The notes beneath the pieces are model-generated. The model searched no databases. It was not told the DNA's origin and was given only the letters and a program-made list of their open reading frames with translations. Of a stretch of 50,710 nt of DNA, positions 18,753 to 25,547 are shown piece after piece. How positions within the stretch are numbered: the stretch's first letter is position 1; every line of letters begins with the position of its first letter. Origin of the DNA: a virus; the IMG/VR virus record IMGVR_UViG_3300028610_000533, positions 1 through 50,710 of that record. One strand, written 5' to 3'. The position numbers and the translations under genes were made by a program.

Positions 18753-18971
18753 CTATTCAAAATACTTCTTATAGTACCCGTTCAGTCTTGCCCATTGCTC
18801 AATAGCGTCAGGGCGGGCCTCAAGTGCCTCCCTGGTCCTATCGTCACTCGTTTGGCATATACCCTTCACGAACGCCGTAAGATGATTGTCGCCCGCCCTC
18901 TTAGCTATCTTCCAATGAGCGGTGAAGGCTGCTATTTGGAACTTGTCGCGTAATGTGGCGGGATTGCTCAC
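18753..18971 (-). CDS. Small helical hypothetical protein
   Basis: A 72-residue protein (MSNPATLRDKFQIAAFTAHW...) with a charged helical body and ending in LNGYYKKYFE. It lies 9 nt upstream of the methyltransferase and overlaps the preceding gene by 4 nt. Family not recognised; similar small proteins sit beside phage methylases. Confidence 0.55.
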   Translation of the reverse strand: MSNPATLRDKFQIAAFTAHWKIAKRAGDNHLTAFVKGICQTSDDRTREALEARPDAIEQWARLNGYYKKYFE

Positions 18972-19153
18972 GTCGGTATCCTCACTTGGAAATTTCTACC
19001 TTTTGCCAATTCCAATACCTTCTCATGCAGCTTCTCCGATATCTCAGGGGTTATCAGGAATCCGCAGTCGGACACCTCAAGCCCGATGTGTGTACCGTGG
19101 TTAGTTAGCCAGAGTTTATCCTCGTCTTCGTCTGTGAAAGTGTGTGTTTTCAT
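18968..19153 (-). CDS. Small hypothetical protein
   Basis: A 61-residue protein from ATG at 19153 (MKTHTFTDEDEDKLWLTNHG), with GGGAGC just upstream. Compact alpha/beta-looking sequence ending in GRNFQVRIPT. It overlaps the NinG gene by 4 nt. Unknown function. Confidence 0.55.
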   Translation of the reverse strand: MKTHTFTDEDEDKLWLTNHGTHIGLEVSDCGFLITPEISEKLHEKVLELAKGRNFQVRIPT

Positions 19154-19605
19154 TTCAATTGCTCCCAAATCTCTCTTAAATCAGAAATGTACAACGTCAC
19201 GGTTTTGGCATTCTCGTGTATCAGTTCGTCAATTACCCCATCACCATAGGTTTTCTGCATGAATCGGGTATAAGCAATCAGTTCTCCCCCGTGGTACATA
19301 TTGCACTGCTCACACTGGGCGTGTACGTTCCTCAGATTGAACAGGGCGCTATGTCGTCTCCCTTGGATGAAATGCCCCGCTTGCAGGTCTTTCGTGCTCC
19401 CACAGGTCACACAGGCCCCGTCGCGGCGAATTACATAGTCATGTAAAGCCTCAAGACACCATTTGAGCCATTGCTTCTTCAGATAGGCTTTCAGCGGGGT
19501 TGCCAGTACGTCAAGGTTTTTGGCAATATCGCCAACATCTTGCCCTCGCCGACTCATCTTCCCAGCCATGATCTTAATGCTACGGGTTAGTTTCTTGTTT
19601 CTCAT
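19150..19605 (-). CDS. ninG: NinG/Rap-like recombination nuclease
   Basis: A 151-residue protein. CVTCGS (65-70), AGHFIQGRRHSALFNLRNVH (76-95) and CEQCNMYHGG (98-107) are the conserved zinc and HNH-like blocks of lambda NinG (Rap), a structure-specific endonuclease that resolves branched DNA. The start at 19605 follows AAGGAG; a longer frame would consist of unrelated sequence. The length is close to the lambda protein minus its N-terminus. It supports a recombination module together with the SSB-like gene. Confidence 0.85.
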   Translation of the reverse strand: MRNKKLTRSIKIMAGKMSRRGQDVGDIAKNLDVLATPLKAYLKKQWLKWCLEALHDYVIRRDGACVTCGSTKDLQAGHFIQGRRHSALFNLRNVHAQCEQCNMYHGGELIAYTRFMQKTYGDGVIDELIHENAKTVTLYISDLREIWEQLK

Positions 19606-19963
19606 TATTCTCCTTTGGCTTGAGCATGTCGGCGGCCTGCTGCATGGCCTCAAGCTGGTCTTTGTCAAGATTACCGCTGTTCCTGAACTCGTTAAATAGT
19701 CTCTCCAACGCCTCCCGCAGCCGTGTATTGTCGTCCAATAGGTCGGGGGTGTCTTGGCGGGCGTGGGCGATGAAGGTCCTGTCATTTTCAGGGAACGCCC
19801 CACCTTCCGGCTCAGCATAAACGCTTTGTGTACGACTGGTTTTTGCGATTAAGACCCGATGGCAAAATCCTTCCGGATCATCCTTAGGGCTTGTTCCGTC
19901 CAGATACCACGGCCCTTCCGTCGCCGCCTCGCACCGCTTCCTGATGGCGTCTAAGTCAATCAT
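19580..19963 (-). CDS. Ea22-like phage protein
   Basis: A 127-residue protein. The blocks RCEAATEGPWYLDG, NDRTFIAHARQDTPDLLDDN and TRLREALERL match a very common lambdoid family (Ea22-like) with no known function. The C-terminal tail is a charged helix. It overlaps the ninG start by 26 nt and the upstream gene by 8 nt. Confidence 0.7.
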   Translation of the reverse strand: MIDLDAIRKRCEAATEGPWYLDGTSPKDDPEGFCHRVLIAKTSRTQSVYAEPEGGAFPENDRTFIAHARQDTPDLLDDNTRLREALERLFNEFRNSGNLDKDQLEAMQQAADMLKPKENNEKQETNP

Positions 19964-20219
19964 GGTTTGCCTCCAGTCCTACAATCCAATAGCTATCAAC
20001 CCAATACTCCTTGCCCGTCTGTATACTTATCAAACGCACACGCAGGTAGTCAGAAGATACGTGAGTAATTCGCCCTGTGTAAATCGGGCCACTATCCACG
20101 CGCCGATACTTGATCTCGTCTCCAACGTAAAACAGATCAGCGAACTCGGCGGACAGTTTGGCTCTTACGTTGTCCATTCTTTTCCGCAAACTCTTATACG
20201 TTCTCGTATCTTTTCTCAT
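19956..20219 (-). CDS. Hypothetical protein, SH3-like beta segment
   Basis: An 87-residue protein: a basic N-terminal helix (TYKSLRKRMDNVRAKLSAEF) then a beta-rich half, LFYVGDEIKYRRVDSGPIYT and GRITHVSSDYLRVRLI, that reads like a small SH3/KOW-type barrel. Possible nucleic-acid binding is inferred only from composition. It overlaps the adjacent genes by 4 and 8 nt. Confidence 0.55.
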   Translation of the reverse strand: MRKDTRTYKSLRKRMDNVRAKLSAEFADLFYVGDEIKYRRVDSGPIYTGRITHVSSDYLRVRLISIQTGKEYWVDSYWIVGLEANHD

Positions 20220-20278
20220 TCTTTTGCATCCTTACCATCTAATCGTTCGCCTCTGTATTTGCCTATATCTCTATTCAT
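20216..20278 (-). CDS. 20-residue charged micropeptide
   Basis: ATG at 20278 overlaps the end of the 79-residue gene, and the stop overlaps the start at 20219 (ATGA). The peptide begins MNRDIGKYRGERL and is strongly charged. Coupling on both sides makes translation plausible; the same frame extended upstream (to 20587) has hydrophobic, unnatural composition and is rejected. Confidence 0.35.
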   Translation of the reverse strand: MNRDIGKYRGERLDGKDAKE

Positions 20279-20510
20279 TGGGGGAGTCCTTAAAGGCTTT
20301 CCTGCACTCCGGGCAATAAGATTTTCGCCCACGAAACAACCAACCTTCTCGCACGGCCTCTTCTTTGTAAGCCTTTTTTGTTTCGTGGCCTGAATCGCCG
20401 CCATGAGCCTCACTGTATTCCATGCGGCCAGAAACACTATTGAGCCATGCACATGTGCAATTCTCACTGTTGCTGTCACAATACAAATAAACTTGTGCGA
20501 CAAGACCCAT
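20271..20510 (-). CDS. Small zinc-binding hypothetical protein
   Basis: A 79-residue protein with Cys at positions about 11, 18 and 20 and a C-terminal CPECRKAFKD motif. The spacing suggests a metal site. It starts directly after the stop of the preceding gene. Unknown function. Confidence 0.55.
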   Translation of the reverse strand: MGLVAQVYLYCDSNSENCTCAWLNSVSGRMEYSEAHGGDSGHETKKAYKEEAVREGWLFRGRKSYCPECRKAFKDSPNE

Positions 20511-20861
20511 CTAATCCACCTCCAAAATACTCGCAACCCGATAAGCCTCAGACCCGTGCCCGTCACAAACATAAGCATCCAGAGCAAAATCCGTGTGAGG
20601 TCCGTAATCGCCGTCTGCGTCGAGCTTGTTGCCGTCCTCGTCGCGGTAGTCCAGCTTATTCAGTATCTCTTGCATTGTCTCGATGGTCTTGTACTTGCCG
20701 TCGAAGTCGAGAAAGTAGATGGCCGGGGCGGTTTGATGGGATGGAATTGGAGGAGGAACCGCCGCCGACCTTGAAGTGCGAATCATCAATGACCCTGTAA
20801 TTACCGAGCCGCATACGAACGCTATTGTTATTGCTATGAATGCCTTATAGTTATCTTTCAT
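20511..20861 (-). CDS. Membrane-anchored protein with peptidoglycan-binding-like repeat
   Basis: A 116-residue protein from ATG at 20861 (MKDNYKAFIAITIAFVCGS) with CAGGAG upstream. One N-terminal membrane helix (about 7-26) is followed by a Pro-rich linker and a segment MQEILNKLDYRDEDGNKLDA then DGDYGPHTDFALDAY, which resembles the DGxxGxxT core of PG_binding_1 domains. This is the only cell-wall-related motif noticed in the genome and could serve lysis, but no catalytic domain is attached. Confidence 0.55.
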   Translation of the reverse strand: MKDNYKAFIAITIAFVCGSVITGSLMIRTSRSAAVPPPIPSHQTAPAIYFLDFDGKYKTIETMQEILNKLDYRDEDGNKLDADGDYGPHTDFALDAYVCDGHGSEAYRVASILEVD

Positions 20862-20880
20862 TTTGGTTCTCCTGCAATAA

Positions 20881-21048
20881 TTAAGCAACTTGGAAGAATT
20901 CAAAGTTGCCGTAATCATCATCATAACTGAGGTCTTCGTCTTCGATAGAATCTAAAACCTGTTGCTTTGTTGGTTCTGTGTCCCACTCGCAATGAAAGAC
21001 ATAGACTTCTTCCAATTCTCTGTGAACTTTAATGCAATATAACGCCAT
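20881..21048 (-). CDS. 55-residue acidic protein
   Basis: ATG at 21048 to TAA at 20881 with AGGAATTG upstream. The peptide starts MALYCIKVHRELEEVYVFHC and is acidic toward the end (SIEDEDLSYDDDYG). It lies directly downstream of the large non-coding RNA block. Unknown function. Confidence 0.5.
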   Translation of the reverse strand: MALYCIKVHRELEEVYVFHCEWDTEPTKQQVLDSIEDEDLSYDDDYGNFEFFQVA

Positions 21049-21065
21049 CTTTCAATTCCTTTCCC

Positions 21066-21821
21066 AAATTAAGCGAGAAGCGGGCAGGATTGCGAATCCC
21101 ACTTGGACATTGTTGAGACAAGTCCCACAAACACAACTCACGGATGCGTGCCGTATACTACAATGGTAGTTCCATAGCGTGCCAGTTCCACCGTCAGCCG
21201 GAGCCAACGGGCCGCGTATCGGCTATTAACCCACTTCTTTGGCGTGTCGCACCACACCGCCGCTTCTCGCTATTTACTTTTCAAATAATGCCCGCTTAAA
21301 AGCTGCTGAGCACAATTCCACGGGCTTACTAAATTGTTATCGCTCTGGATTGACGGGATTCACTCCACGTTTCGCAGACCTTCGTTGGCTTTCGCCTATT
21401 GCCTCCGACCGGAATCGAACCGGCACGCTACGTCTGGGTCTTTCGACTTACTCGCTTGCTCTACCAATATGAGCTACGGAGGAACCTTTGCGGCATATTC
21501 CTGTCATTACTTGCCCTCGGCTACGGTTTAACACAGGACCGGAGCAAGTGCCGCATTTCCACAGCCACGAGGTAGATACCTGCTGATGGGCTGTGTAGTC
21601 AGGAGGGAACGGGCACCACGCTGTTACACGGCGACGGCATAGCTACATTATCCTTACCTGCCGAGACGTTGTTCACCCGTTCCCATTATTCTATTTCTAA
21701 AGAGCAACTAATCGCCGAGCCCGATGTGGATTTGCAAAACACTATTTAGCAGGTTCATCGTATTCCTCCGCAAATTTAACAATCATTTACAGTGGTACTC
21801 GTTATGCCCGGCGATTAGTTT
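21066..21821 (-). ncRNA. Giant structured non-coding RNA candidate (GOLLD/ROOL-like)
   Basis: About 750 nt without a credible long gene, starting 1 nt after the stop at 21822 and ending before the gene at 21048. Perfect inverted repeats tile it: 21706-21717 with 21809-21820 (12 bp), 21605-21613 with 21676-21684 (9 bp), 21560-21566 with 21589-21595 (7 bp), 21489-21495 with 21549-21555 (7 bp), 21290-21294 with 21321-21325 (5 bp) and 21072-21083 with 21260-21271 (12 bp). A tRNA-like element sits at 21400-21483. Size, phage location and embedded tRNA recall the giant RNAs GOLLD and ROOL; membership is inference, no consensus search was possible. The strand is set by the tRNA-like element and the surrounding operon. 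Confidence 0.65.
21400..21483 (-). tRNA. tRNA-like element, atypical anticodon arm (84 nt)
   Basis: Reading the minus strand: 5' acceptor TCCTCCG pairs with CGGAGGC over six bases (position 1:72 is T-C), D arm GCTC/GAGC with loop ATATTGGTA, and a canonical T arm GCCGG-TTCGATT-CCGGT, then A73. The 32 nt between D and T arms do not give a normal 5-bp anticodon stem with T33. Instead GTC-GAAA-GAC makes a small GNRA-capped hairpin and ACG-TAG-CGT a mini variable arm. It is therefore a tRNA-like domain or a degenerate tRNA rather than a clear decoding tRNA. No isotype assigned. Confidence 0.55.
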
Positions 21822-22304
21822 TCATTTAGCCTGACGTTTCTGTGTAGCCCACATCTGACTGAGCTTGCGGATGAATTCGTTAATAGAATCGGGTTCAATG
21901 ACAATCTTTTCTATGGCATCCTTAATAACCAAGCATCCCACTCCACTCCAATAGCCTGTATATTTGCCAAGATCAAACTCCGTCACCTCTTCCTGTAATG
22001 CCTTGAGGTCGTCGAAGATGTTGCCAAGGCGATATTTAGATGGAATATGCTCATCGGCCCGTCGTTGCCCGCCTTGATCGGCATAAAATGCCTTTGGGCT
22101 ACCAACTAAAGTAGATTGTTCTGCCACCACAAACCGCTCATTGGTTTCGTCTATTCCATAATCCCCATGCCGCAGCTTCGGATTCTCGGCTTCGGCTATC
22201 TGAGCATTAATCTTCCCTAATGCCTCGTCAAACTTACTGTCAATGCCGTTCATGGCGAGTCTGTGGTCACGGACAAGCTGCTCTCTTTGTTCTTTAAGGT
22301 TCAT
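21822..22304 (-). CDS. Hypothetical protein with N-terminal coiled coil
   Basis: A 160-residue protein: charged coiled coil at 1-40 (MNLKEQREQLVRDHRLAMNG), then a globular part with YGIDETNERFVVAEQ and WSGVGCLVIKD. It lies 8 nt downstream of the next gene upstream and directly before the large structured RNA. Unknown function; possible partner of the RNA only by position. Confidence 0.55.
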   Translation of the reverse strand: MNLKEQREQLVRDHRLAMNGIDSKFDEALGKINAQIAEAENPKLRHGDYGIDETNERFVVAEQSTLVGSPKAFYADQGGQRRADEHIPSKYRLGNIFDDLKALQEEVTEFDLGKYTGYWSGVGCLVIKDAIEKIVIEPDSINEFIRKLSQMWATQKRQAK

Positions 22305-22312
22305 GTTATCTC

Positions 22313-22639
22313 CTATGTGTGTGAGAAATATCTAAATACAGACTGGCATCCATTCAATTCATTGTAAATGCCCCGCAACTTCTCGATAGTGATCTTATAC
22401 ACACCCTCTGCTTCAAATTTTGCAATCAGGGCCTCATTGCATTCTCCCTCGGCAAGCTTATTGCAAATAGTGGCTGGCTCTCCCTTAGCACGCAACTTGA
22501 TTAGGGCAACCTGAAACTCGCGGGCATATCTACCATTTGCCCTCGCCATAGCAGTTACCAGCGACGGTAATGTATCCCGACACTTCTTGGCATCTTCAAT
22601 CTTACGATCAATTTGCCTTGCTCTATCAATTAGTTCCAT
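22313..22639 (-). CDS. Hypothetical helical protein
   Basis: A 108-residue protein, mostly helical (MELIDRARQIDRKIEDAKKC...), with two Cys in TICNKLAEGECNEAL. It sits between the SSB-like gene and the coiled-coil gene in the leftward operon. No recognised family. Confidence 0.55.
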   Translation of the reverse strand: MELIDRARQIDRKIEDAKKCRDTLPSLVTAMARANGRYAREFQVALIKLRAKGEPATICNKLAEGECNEALIAKFEAEGVYKITIEKLRGIYNELNGCQSVFRYFSHT

Positions 22640-22652
22640 TGGTCACTCCATG

Positions 22653-23282
22653 CTAAAAAGGAATATCGTCGGCGGGCGGAGCATCAGGATGGTCGCCCAC
22701 GTAATCAGGATTGTCACCGAATACTTCCTGCCCCCTCGCCATTGCTTGATGTTCTTGCGATGCAAGGATGATTTTCTTGATGCCGTCTGAAATGTCTGGC
22801 GAAATATTGCCTTGATGCTCAGTGATAGAATATTTGAGAATCTTATGCTCCGGTGATTTCTTTGGCATACCCGTCATTAGCGGCGTCACAGTTGCAACCT
22901 TCGCCTTGCCTTTTTCGTCATGGATGATTTGCAGTTGGCAATTGGCGGTAAGGATATTGAACAGGTCGAATTCAAGCAATTCCTCTTTAGTGAAATTCCG
23001 ACCCCGCCATGTAATCAGGTCTTTGTATAAGTTCGCCTTTTCATTAAGTGACAGGGTATAGAACTTAGACTGAGTTGCAGGCATGTTGATTTGCTCTCCG
23101 TCTTTGTCGTATTCCATTCGCTCATTCGGCAATTCCCATATAACGAGAACTTGACTTTGCTCGTTGCCAAATTTCTCGTTATAGTGTGTGCCCAACTGAA
23201 TCACAGCATAACATACCGCATGATGTGTTCCAGCCGGAGCAGGCTTAAAATCACCTCCTGTTTGACTTACTGGTAGTCCCAT
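22653..23282 (-). CDS. Phage single-stranded DNA-binding protein
   Basis: A 209-residue protein from ATG at 23282 (MGLPVSQTGGDFKPAPAGTH). Conserved blocks of a common phage SSB-like family: AVCYAVIQLGTHYNEKFG, VIWELPNERMEYD, FYTLSLNEKANLYKDLITWR, GRNFTKEELLEFDLFNIL. The acidic C-terminus ends in DDIPF, the same type of tip as bacterial SSB (DDIPF), which recruits replication and repair proteins. It likely coats phage ssDNA in replication or recombination and is the best-defined DNA-metabolism gene here besides NinG. Confidence 0.8.
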   Translation of the reverse strand: MGLPVSQTGGDFKPAPAGTHHAVCYAVIQLGTHYNEKFGNEQSQVLVIWELPNERMEYDKDGEQINMPATQSKFYTLSLNEKANLYKDLITWRGRNFTKEELLEFDLFNILTANCQLQIIHDEKGKAKVATVTPLMTGMPKKSPEHKILKYSITEHQGNISPDISDGIKKIILASQEHQAMARGQEVFGDNPDYVGDHPDAPPADDIPF

Positions 23283-23391
23283 TCTGTTTCCCTTTCTTAA
23301 TAGGTTCCATTGCGTCCCATGTTTCATCCGGTTTACGTTCCGAATTAGTTAAGTCTATGCCGTCTGCTTTGGCAAGTTCAATCTGTTGCAT
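23251..23391 (-). CDS. Possible 46-residue peptide overlapping the SSB start
   Basis: ATG at 23391 to TGA at 23251 in a frame different from SSB, overlapping its first 32 nt. Sequence begins MQQIELAKADGIDLTNSERK and ends with NRR. It fills a gap between two genes, but no good ribosome-binding site was seen and the overlap is long, so it may be spurious. Confidence 0.3.
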   Translation of the reverse strand: MQQIELAKADGIDLTNSERKPDETWDAMEPIKKGKQNGTTSKSNRR

Positions 23392-23527
23392 TGGTTTGCG
23401 TACCATCGGCTAATTCCCAACTGACATCATCATCTAATAAATATGGGCATCTATGTGGCGTGCTGGGGCCATTACTTTCCAACTTGCACGGGTCATCTTT
23501 GCCACATTCGTCACATATCCATTTCAT
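23378..23527 (-). CDS. 49-residue zinc-ribbon micropeptide
   Basis: ATG at 23527 to TGA at 23378. It begins MKWICDECGKDDPCKLESNG and has four Cys (CDEC, C, C) plus His, typical of phage zinc micropeptides. The start overlaps the stop of the next upstream gene by 4 nt, supporting coupled translation. Unknown partner. Confidence 0.5.
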   Translation of the reverse strand: MKWICDECGKDDPCKLESNGPSTPHRCPYLLDDDVSWELADGTQTNATD

Positions 23528-23691
23528 TCGTTCACCTCTACCATCTTCTTAACCAAATCCCATACTATTTCAACCTGACAATGCTCTAAGTGGGGTAACT
23601 GCTGTTCGATATACTCCTCTTGCTCCATTCGCTCGGCGGCTATGTTATTCCTGGCACTGTCTATTATGGATTGGATTGCAGTTTTAGTCAT
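23524..23691 (-). CDS. 55-residue helical peptide
   Basis: ATG at 23691 to the stop at 23524; MTKTAIQSIIDSARNNIAAE opens a fully helical, acidic peptide ending in VWDLVKKMVEVNE. It overlaps the neighbours on both sides by 4 nt (ATGA). A longer frame to 23802 belongs to sequence used by the next gene in another frame. Unknown function. Confidence 0.5.
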   Translation of the reverse strand: MTKTAIQSIIDSARNNIAAERMEQEEYIEQQLPHLEHCQVEIVWDLVKKMVEVNE

Positions 23692-23843
23692 ACTGTACAC
23701 CCGCAATGCTGAATTGTATAAACATGCCTGTCTTTTGGATTCGTTGGTTTTACGGTTAGTTGTCGCTGTCGCCACGTCACAAAATACCCACAAATAGGGC
23801 ACTCGTCATAGAATATCATATACCAATGTCGTTTATGTTTCAT
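23688..23843 (-). CDS. 51-residue zinc-ribbon protein
   Basis: ATG at 23843 to TGA at 23688. Contains CPICGYFVTWRQRQLT and a C-terminal HCGCTV, giving two Cys pairs for a metal. Small proteins with this CPxCG...R...C.C plan are frequent in phage early regions. It overlaps the next gene by 4 nt and lies 1 nt after the previous one. Confidence 0.55.
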   Translation of the reverse strand: MKHKRHWYMIFYDECPICGYFVTWRQRQLTVKPTNPKDRHVYTIQHCGCTV

Positions 23844-23844
23844 T

Positions 23845-24159
23845 TCAACCTCTCAATCTGTCATAAAACTTCGCCAGTGCAATCGGGGACGAATTATTTA
23901 GTGCTGATTCCAGTTCATCTTCGGTACAGTCAAAACACATATCATTCGGATATAATAGTACGCTCTCTTTTCCACACCCCCCACAGTCACCGCCCATTGT
24001 CCCTGCATCGTAAATTGCTTTCATCGCATCTTTCCGCTTTAGGGCTATAGTTGGCAGGGGAGCAATAGGTACTCTGCCGTCACGCCCCGCGAGGTAATCG
24101 TCATAGGCTTCTTCGCGGTCCCTGTCTGCTTCTGTTCGGGCTGTGGTGTATTGGTACAT
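23845..24159 (-). CDS. Hypothetical protein with two Cys pairs
   Basis: A 104-residue protein: acidic N-terminus rich in Asp/Arg (EADRDREEAYDDYLAGRDG), then a putative zinc knuckle CGGCGKES...MCFDC, then an Ala/Ser-rich helix. It lies 0-1 nt from its neighbours in the leftward operon. Function unknown. Confidence 0.55.
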   Translation of the reverse strand: MYQYTTARTEADRDREEAYDDYLAGRDGRVPIAPLPTIALKRKDAMKAIYDAGTMGGDCGGCGKESVLLYPNDMCFDCTEDELESALNNSSPIALAKFYDRLRG

Positions 24160-24438
24160 TTAGCCTGCCTCCGGCATTGGTATTGTTGCCAATTCATCTT
24201 CTGGTATGAACAGTGAGTCCCACCGGCCTTCCGTTCCCATACACGCATTCCATCCACGGGACATATTCTTTTTGGTATATCTCATGCTTTCGTAACCCGT
24301 AACGCCACCGTCCACTATAGAAAACCATAACCCATCAAGGCCAGGGTATGGTTTTATTTCTACAGTGATATCTACGAACGTTTCCGCCTTTGTTGTGTGG
24401 TGTCCACGGATAGCTTTAATCTGGAACTGTGTTTTCAC
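24160..24438 (-). CDS. Hypothetical protein
   Basis: A 92-residue protein beginning MKTQFQIKAIRGHHTTKAET, beta-rich at first (FVDITVEIKPYPGLDGLWFS) and ending in an acidic tail. It overlaps the upstream DnaJ-like zinc protein by 4 nt. No recognised family. Confidence 0.5.
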   Translation of the reverse strand: MKTQFQIKAIRGHHTTKAETFVDITVEIKPYPGLDGLWFSIVDGGVTGYESMRYTKKNMSRGWNACMGTEGRWDSLFIPEDELATIPMPEAG

Positions 24439-24845
24439 GGTTTCACCTCCGCCAAAGCAAGAGCGGCCTTGGATTCATAGCACCATTGGCATTGAGTCGG
24501 CTCGCCGTGGTTGTCGTAATAACCACCAGAACCATCACAGCAAGGGCATTTCGCAGCCTTTAGCATTTCCACCAACGCATCATGGCTGTTATGCTCAAGC
24601 ACGATCCGGGCGGCAATTTCAGGAGTGGTACAACTTGCAATTGGGCCACTATTAGCAGTACAAATATAACAAGAGGTTTCGGTAAGTAATTTCCATTTCT
24701 CAGCCGTTTGGTGTTCAAGCCCGTTGCAATTGTTTACAATATCGCAAGGGATATTATGTTCTCCACAGATGGGTTGTGCGAGTAGTTTCGCGGCGGCGTC
24801 TGTGTGCCGACATAAATTGCAACGCTTACAAATCTCACGATCCAT
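24435..24845 (-). CDS. Zinc-binding protein with DnaJ-like CxxC repeats
   Basis: A 136-residue protein with two metal clusters: N-terminal CKRCNLC and later C...C pairs, and C-terminal CPCCDGSGGYYDN followed by CQWC, the CxxCxGxG knuckle of DnaJ-type zinc fingers. The middle (IAARIVLEHNSHDALVEMLK) is a block common in phage accessory proteins. Likely a protein- or nucleic-acid-binding adaptor; role unknown. Confidence 0.55.
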   Translation of the reverse strand: MDREICKRCNLCRHTDAAAKLLAQPICGEHNIPCDIVNNCNGLEHQTAEKWKLLTETSCYICTANSGPIASCTTPEIAARIVLEHNSHDALVEMLKAAKCPCCDGSGGYYDNHGEPTQCQWCYESKAALALAEVKP

Positions 24846-25344
24846 TATTATCCCTCCACTTCTCGATTGCCTTTTGCATAGTCTCGTCTGATATATCGTC
24901 GGGGGTAGCGTCTTTGTCGTTGATCTTAATTGTTATCTCGATCTCCGGCTTGCGGATGGGGCGGGCGTATTTGAATGCGCTCCTTATACAAATAACAGGC
25001 CATGTGCTACCCGGAGCATAACCACGGAAAATATTCTTTTTCCAATCCTGCCCGGAACTATCCCGCACTTCTATCTCCTCGCCCCACTCGAAGGCATAGC
25101 CGAGAATCATTTCGTCAACAATGGTAAACCGCTCCTTGTTGGGCAACACTGACTTGTAAGCCTCCGTGCTATAGGGCTTTAGCTCAAGTGTCCTGTCTGT
25201 TCCTTGTAATGCGAATTCCATTTCAGGAGTAAAATGGATTATCTCTACCCCGCACACAATATGGCCCGTATCATCCAGCCCATACTTCTGCTCCATCAAT
25301 CCCCACGGCTTAATTACAACCTCGTCACCTTTTTTGTATTTCAT
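24835..25344 (-). CDS. Hypothetical protein, beta-rich
   Basis: A 169-residue protein. It starts MKYKKGDEVVIKPWGLMEQK, a KOW/SH3-like opening, contains GEEIEVRDSSGQDWKKNIFRG, and ends with a helical segment (DISDETMQKAIEKWRDNNGS). Possible small barrel; no known family. It overlaps the next gene by 11 nt and shares one base with the upstream stop. Confidence 0.5.
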   Translation of the reverse strand: MKYKKGDEVVIKPWGLMEQKYGLDDTGHIVCGVEIIHFTPEMEFALQGTDRTLELKPYSTEAYKSVLPNKERFTIVDEMILGYAFEWGEEIEVRDSSGQDWKKNIFRGYAPGSTWPVICIRSAFKYARPIRKPEIEITIKINDKDATPDDISDETMQKAIEKWRDNNGS

Positions 25345-25547
25345 TATTCTATCCTCACAAAATTAGCTGCGTTTTCCATTTCTTCTATCTTTGCCGTACA
25401 GCAGTCCCAATCTCTCAGATACTCCCACGCGTCGTCAGCCCGCTTCTGGCAGTCTTCCGTGCTTTGGTGGGGGTCAAGCACTGCAATTGCTCTTTCCCAC
25501 CTTATACGGGCGTCTACGGCGTCTGCTTTTAGCTGGACGTAGGTCAT
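25344..25547 (-). CDS. 67-residue helical protein
   Basis: MTYVQLKADAVDARIRWERA opens an all-helical, mildly acidic protein with Cys at about 33 and CC near 50. It overlaps the upstream gene by 4 nt. Unknown function. Confidence 0.5.
   Translation of the reverse strand: MTYVQLKADAVDARIRWERAIAVLDPHQSTEDCQKRADDAWEYLRDWDCCTAKIEEMENAANFVRIE

Noticed and set aside
20216-20587. Long leftward frame overlapping the 79-residue zinc protein
   Set aside because: Upstream part has unnatural hydrophobic and basic composition and lies over a better gene; only the final 20 codons are kept as a possible micropeptide.
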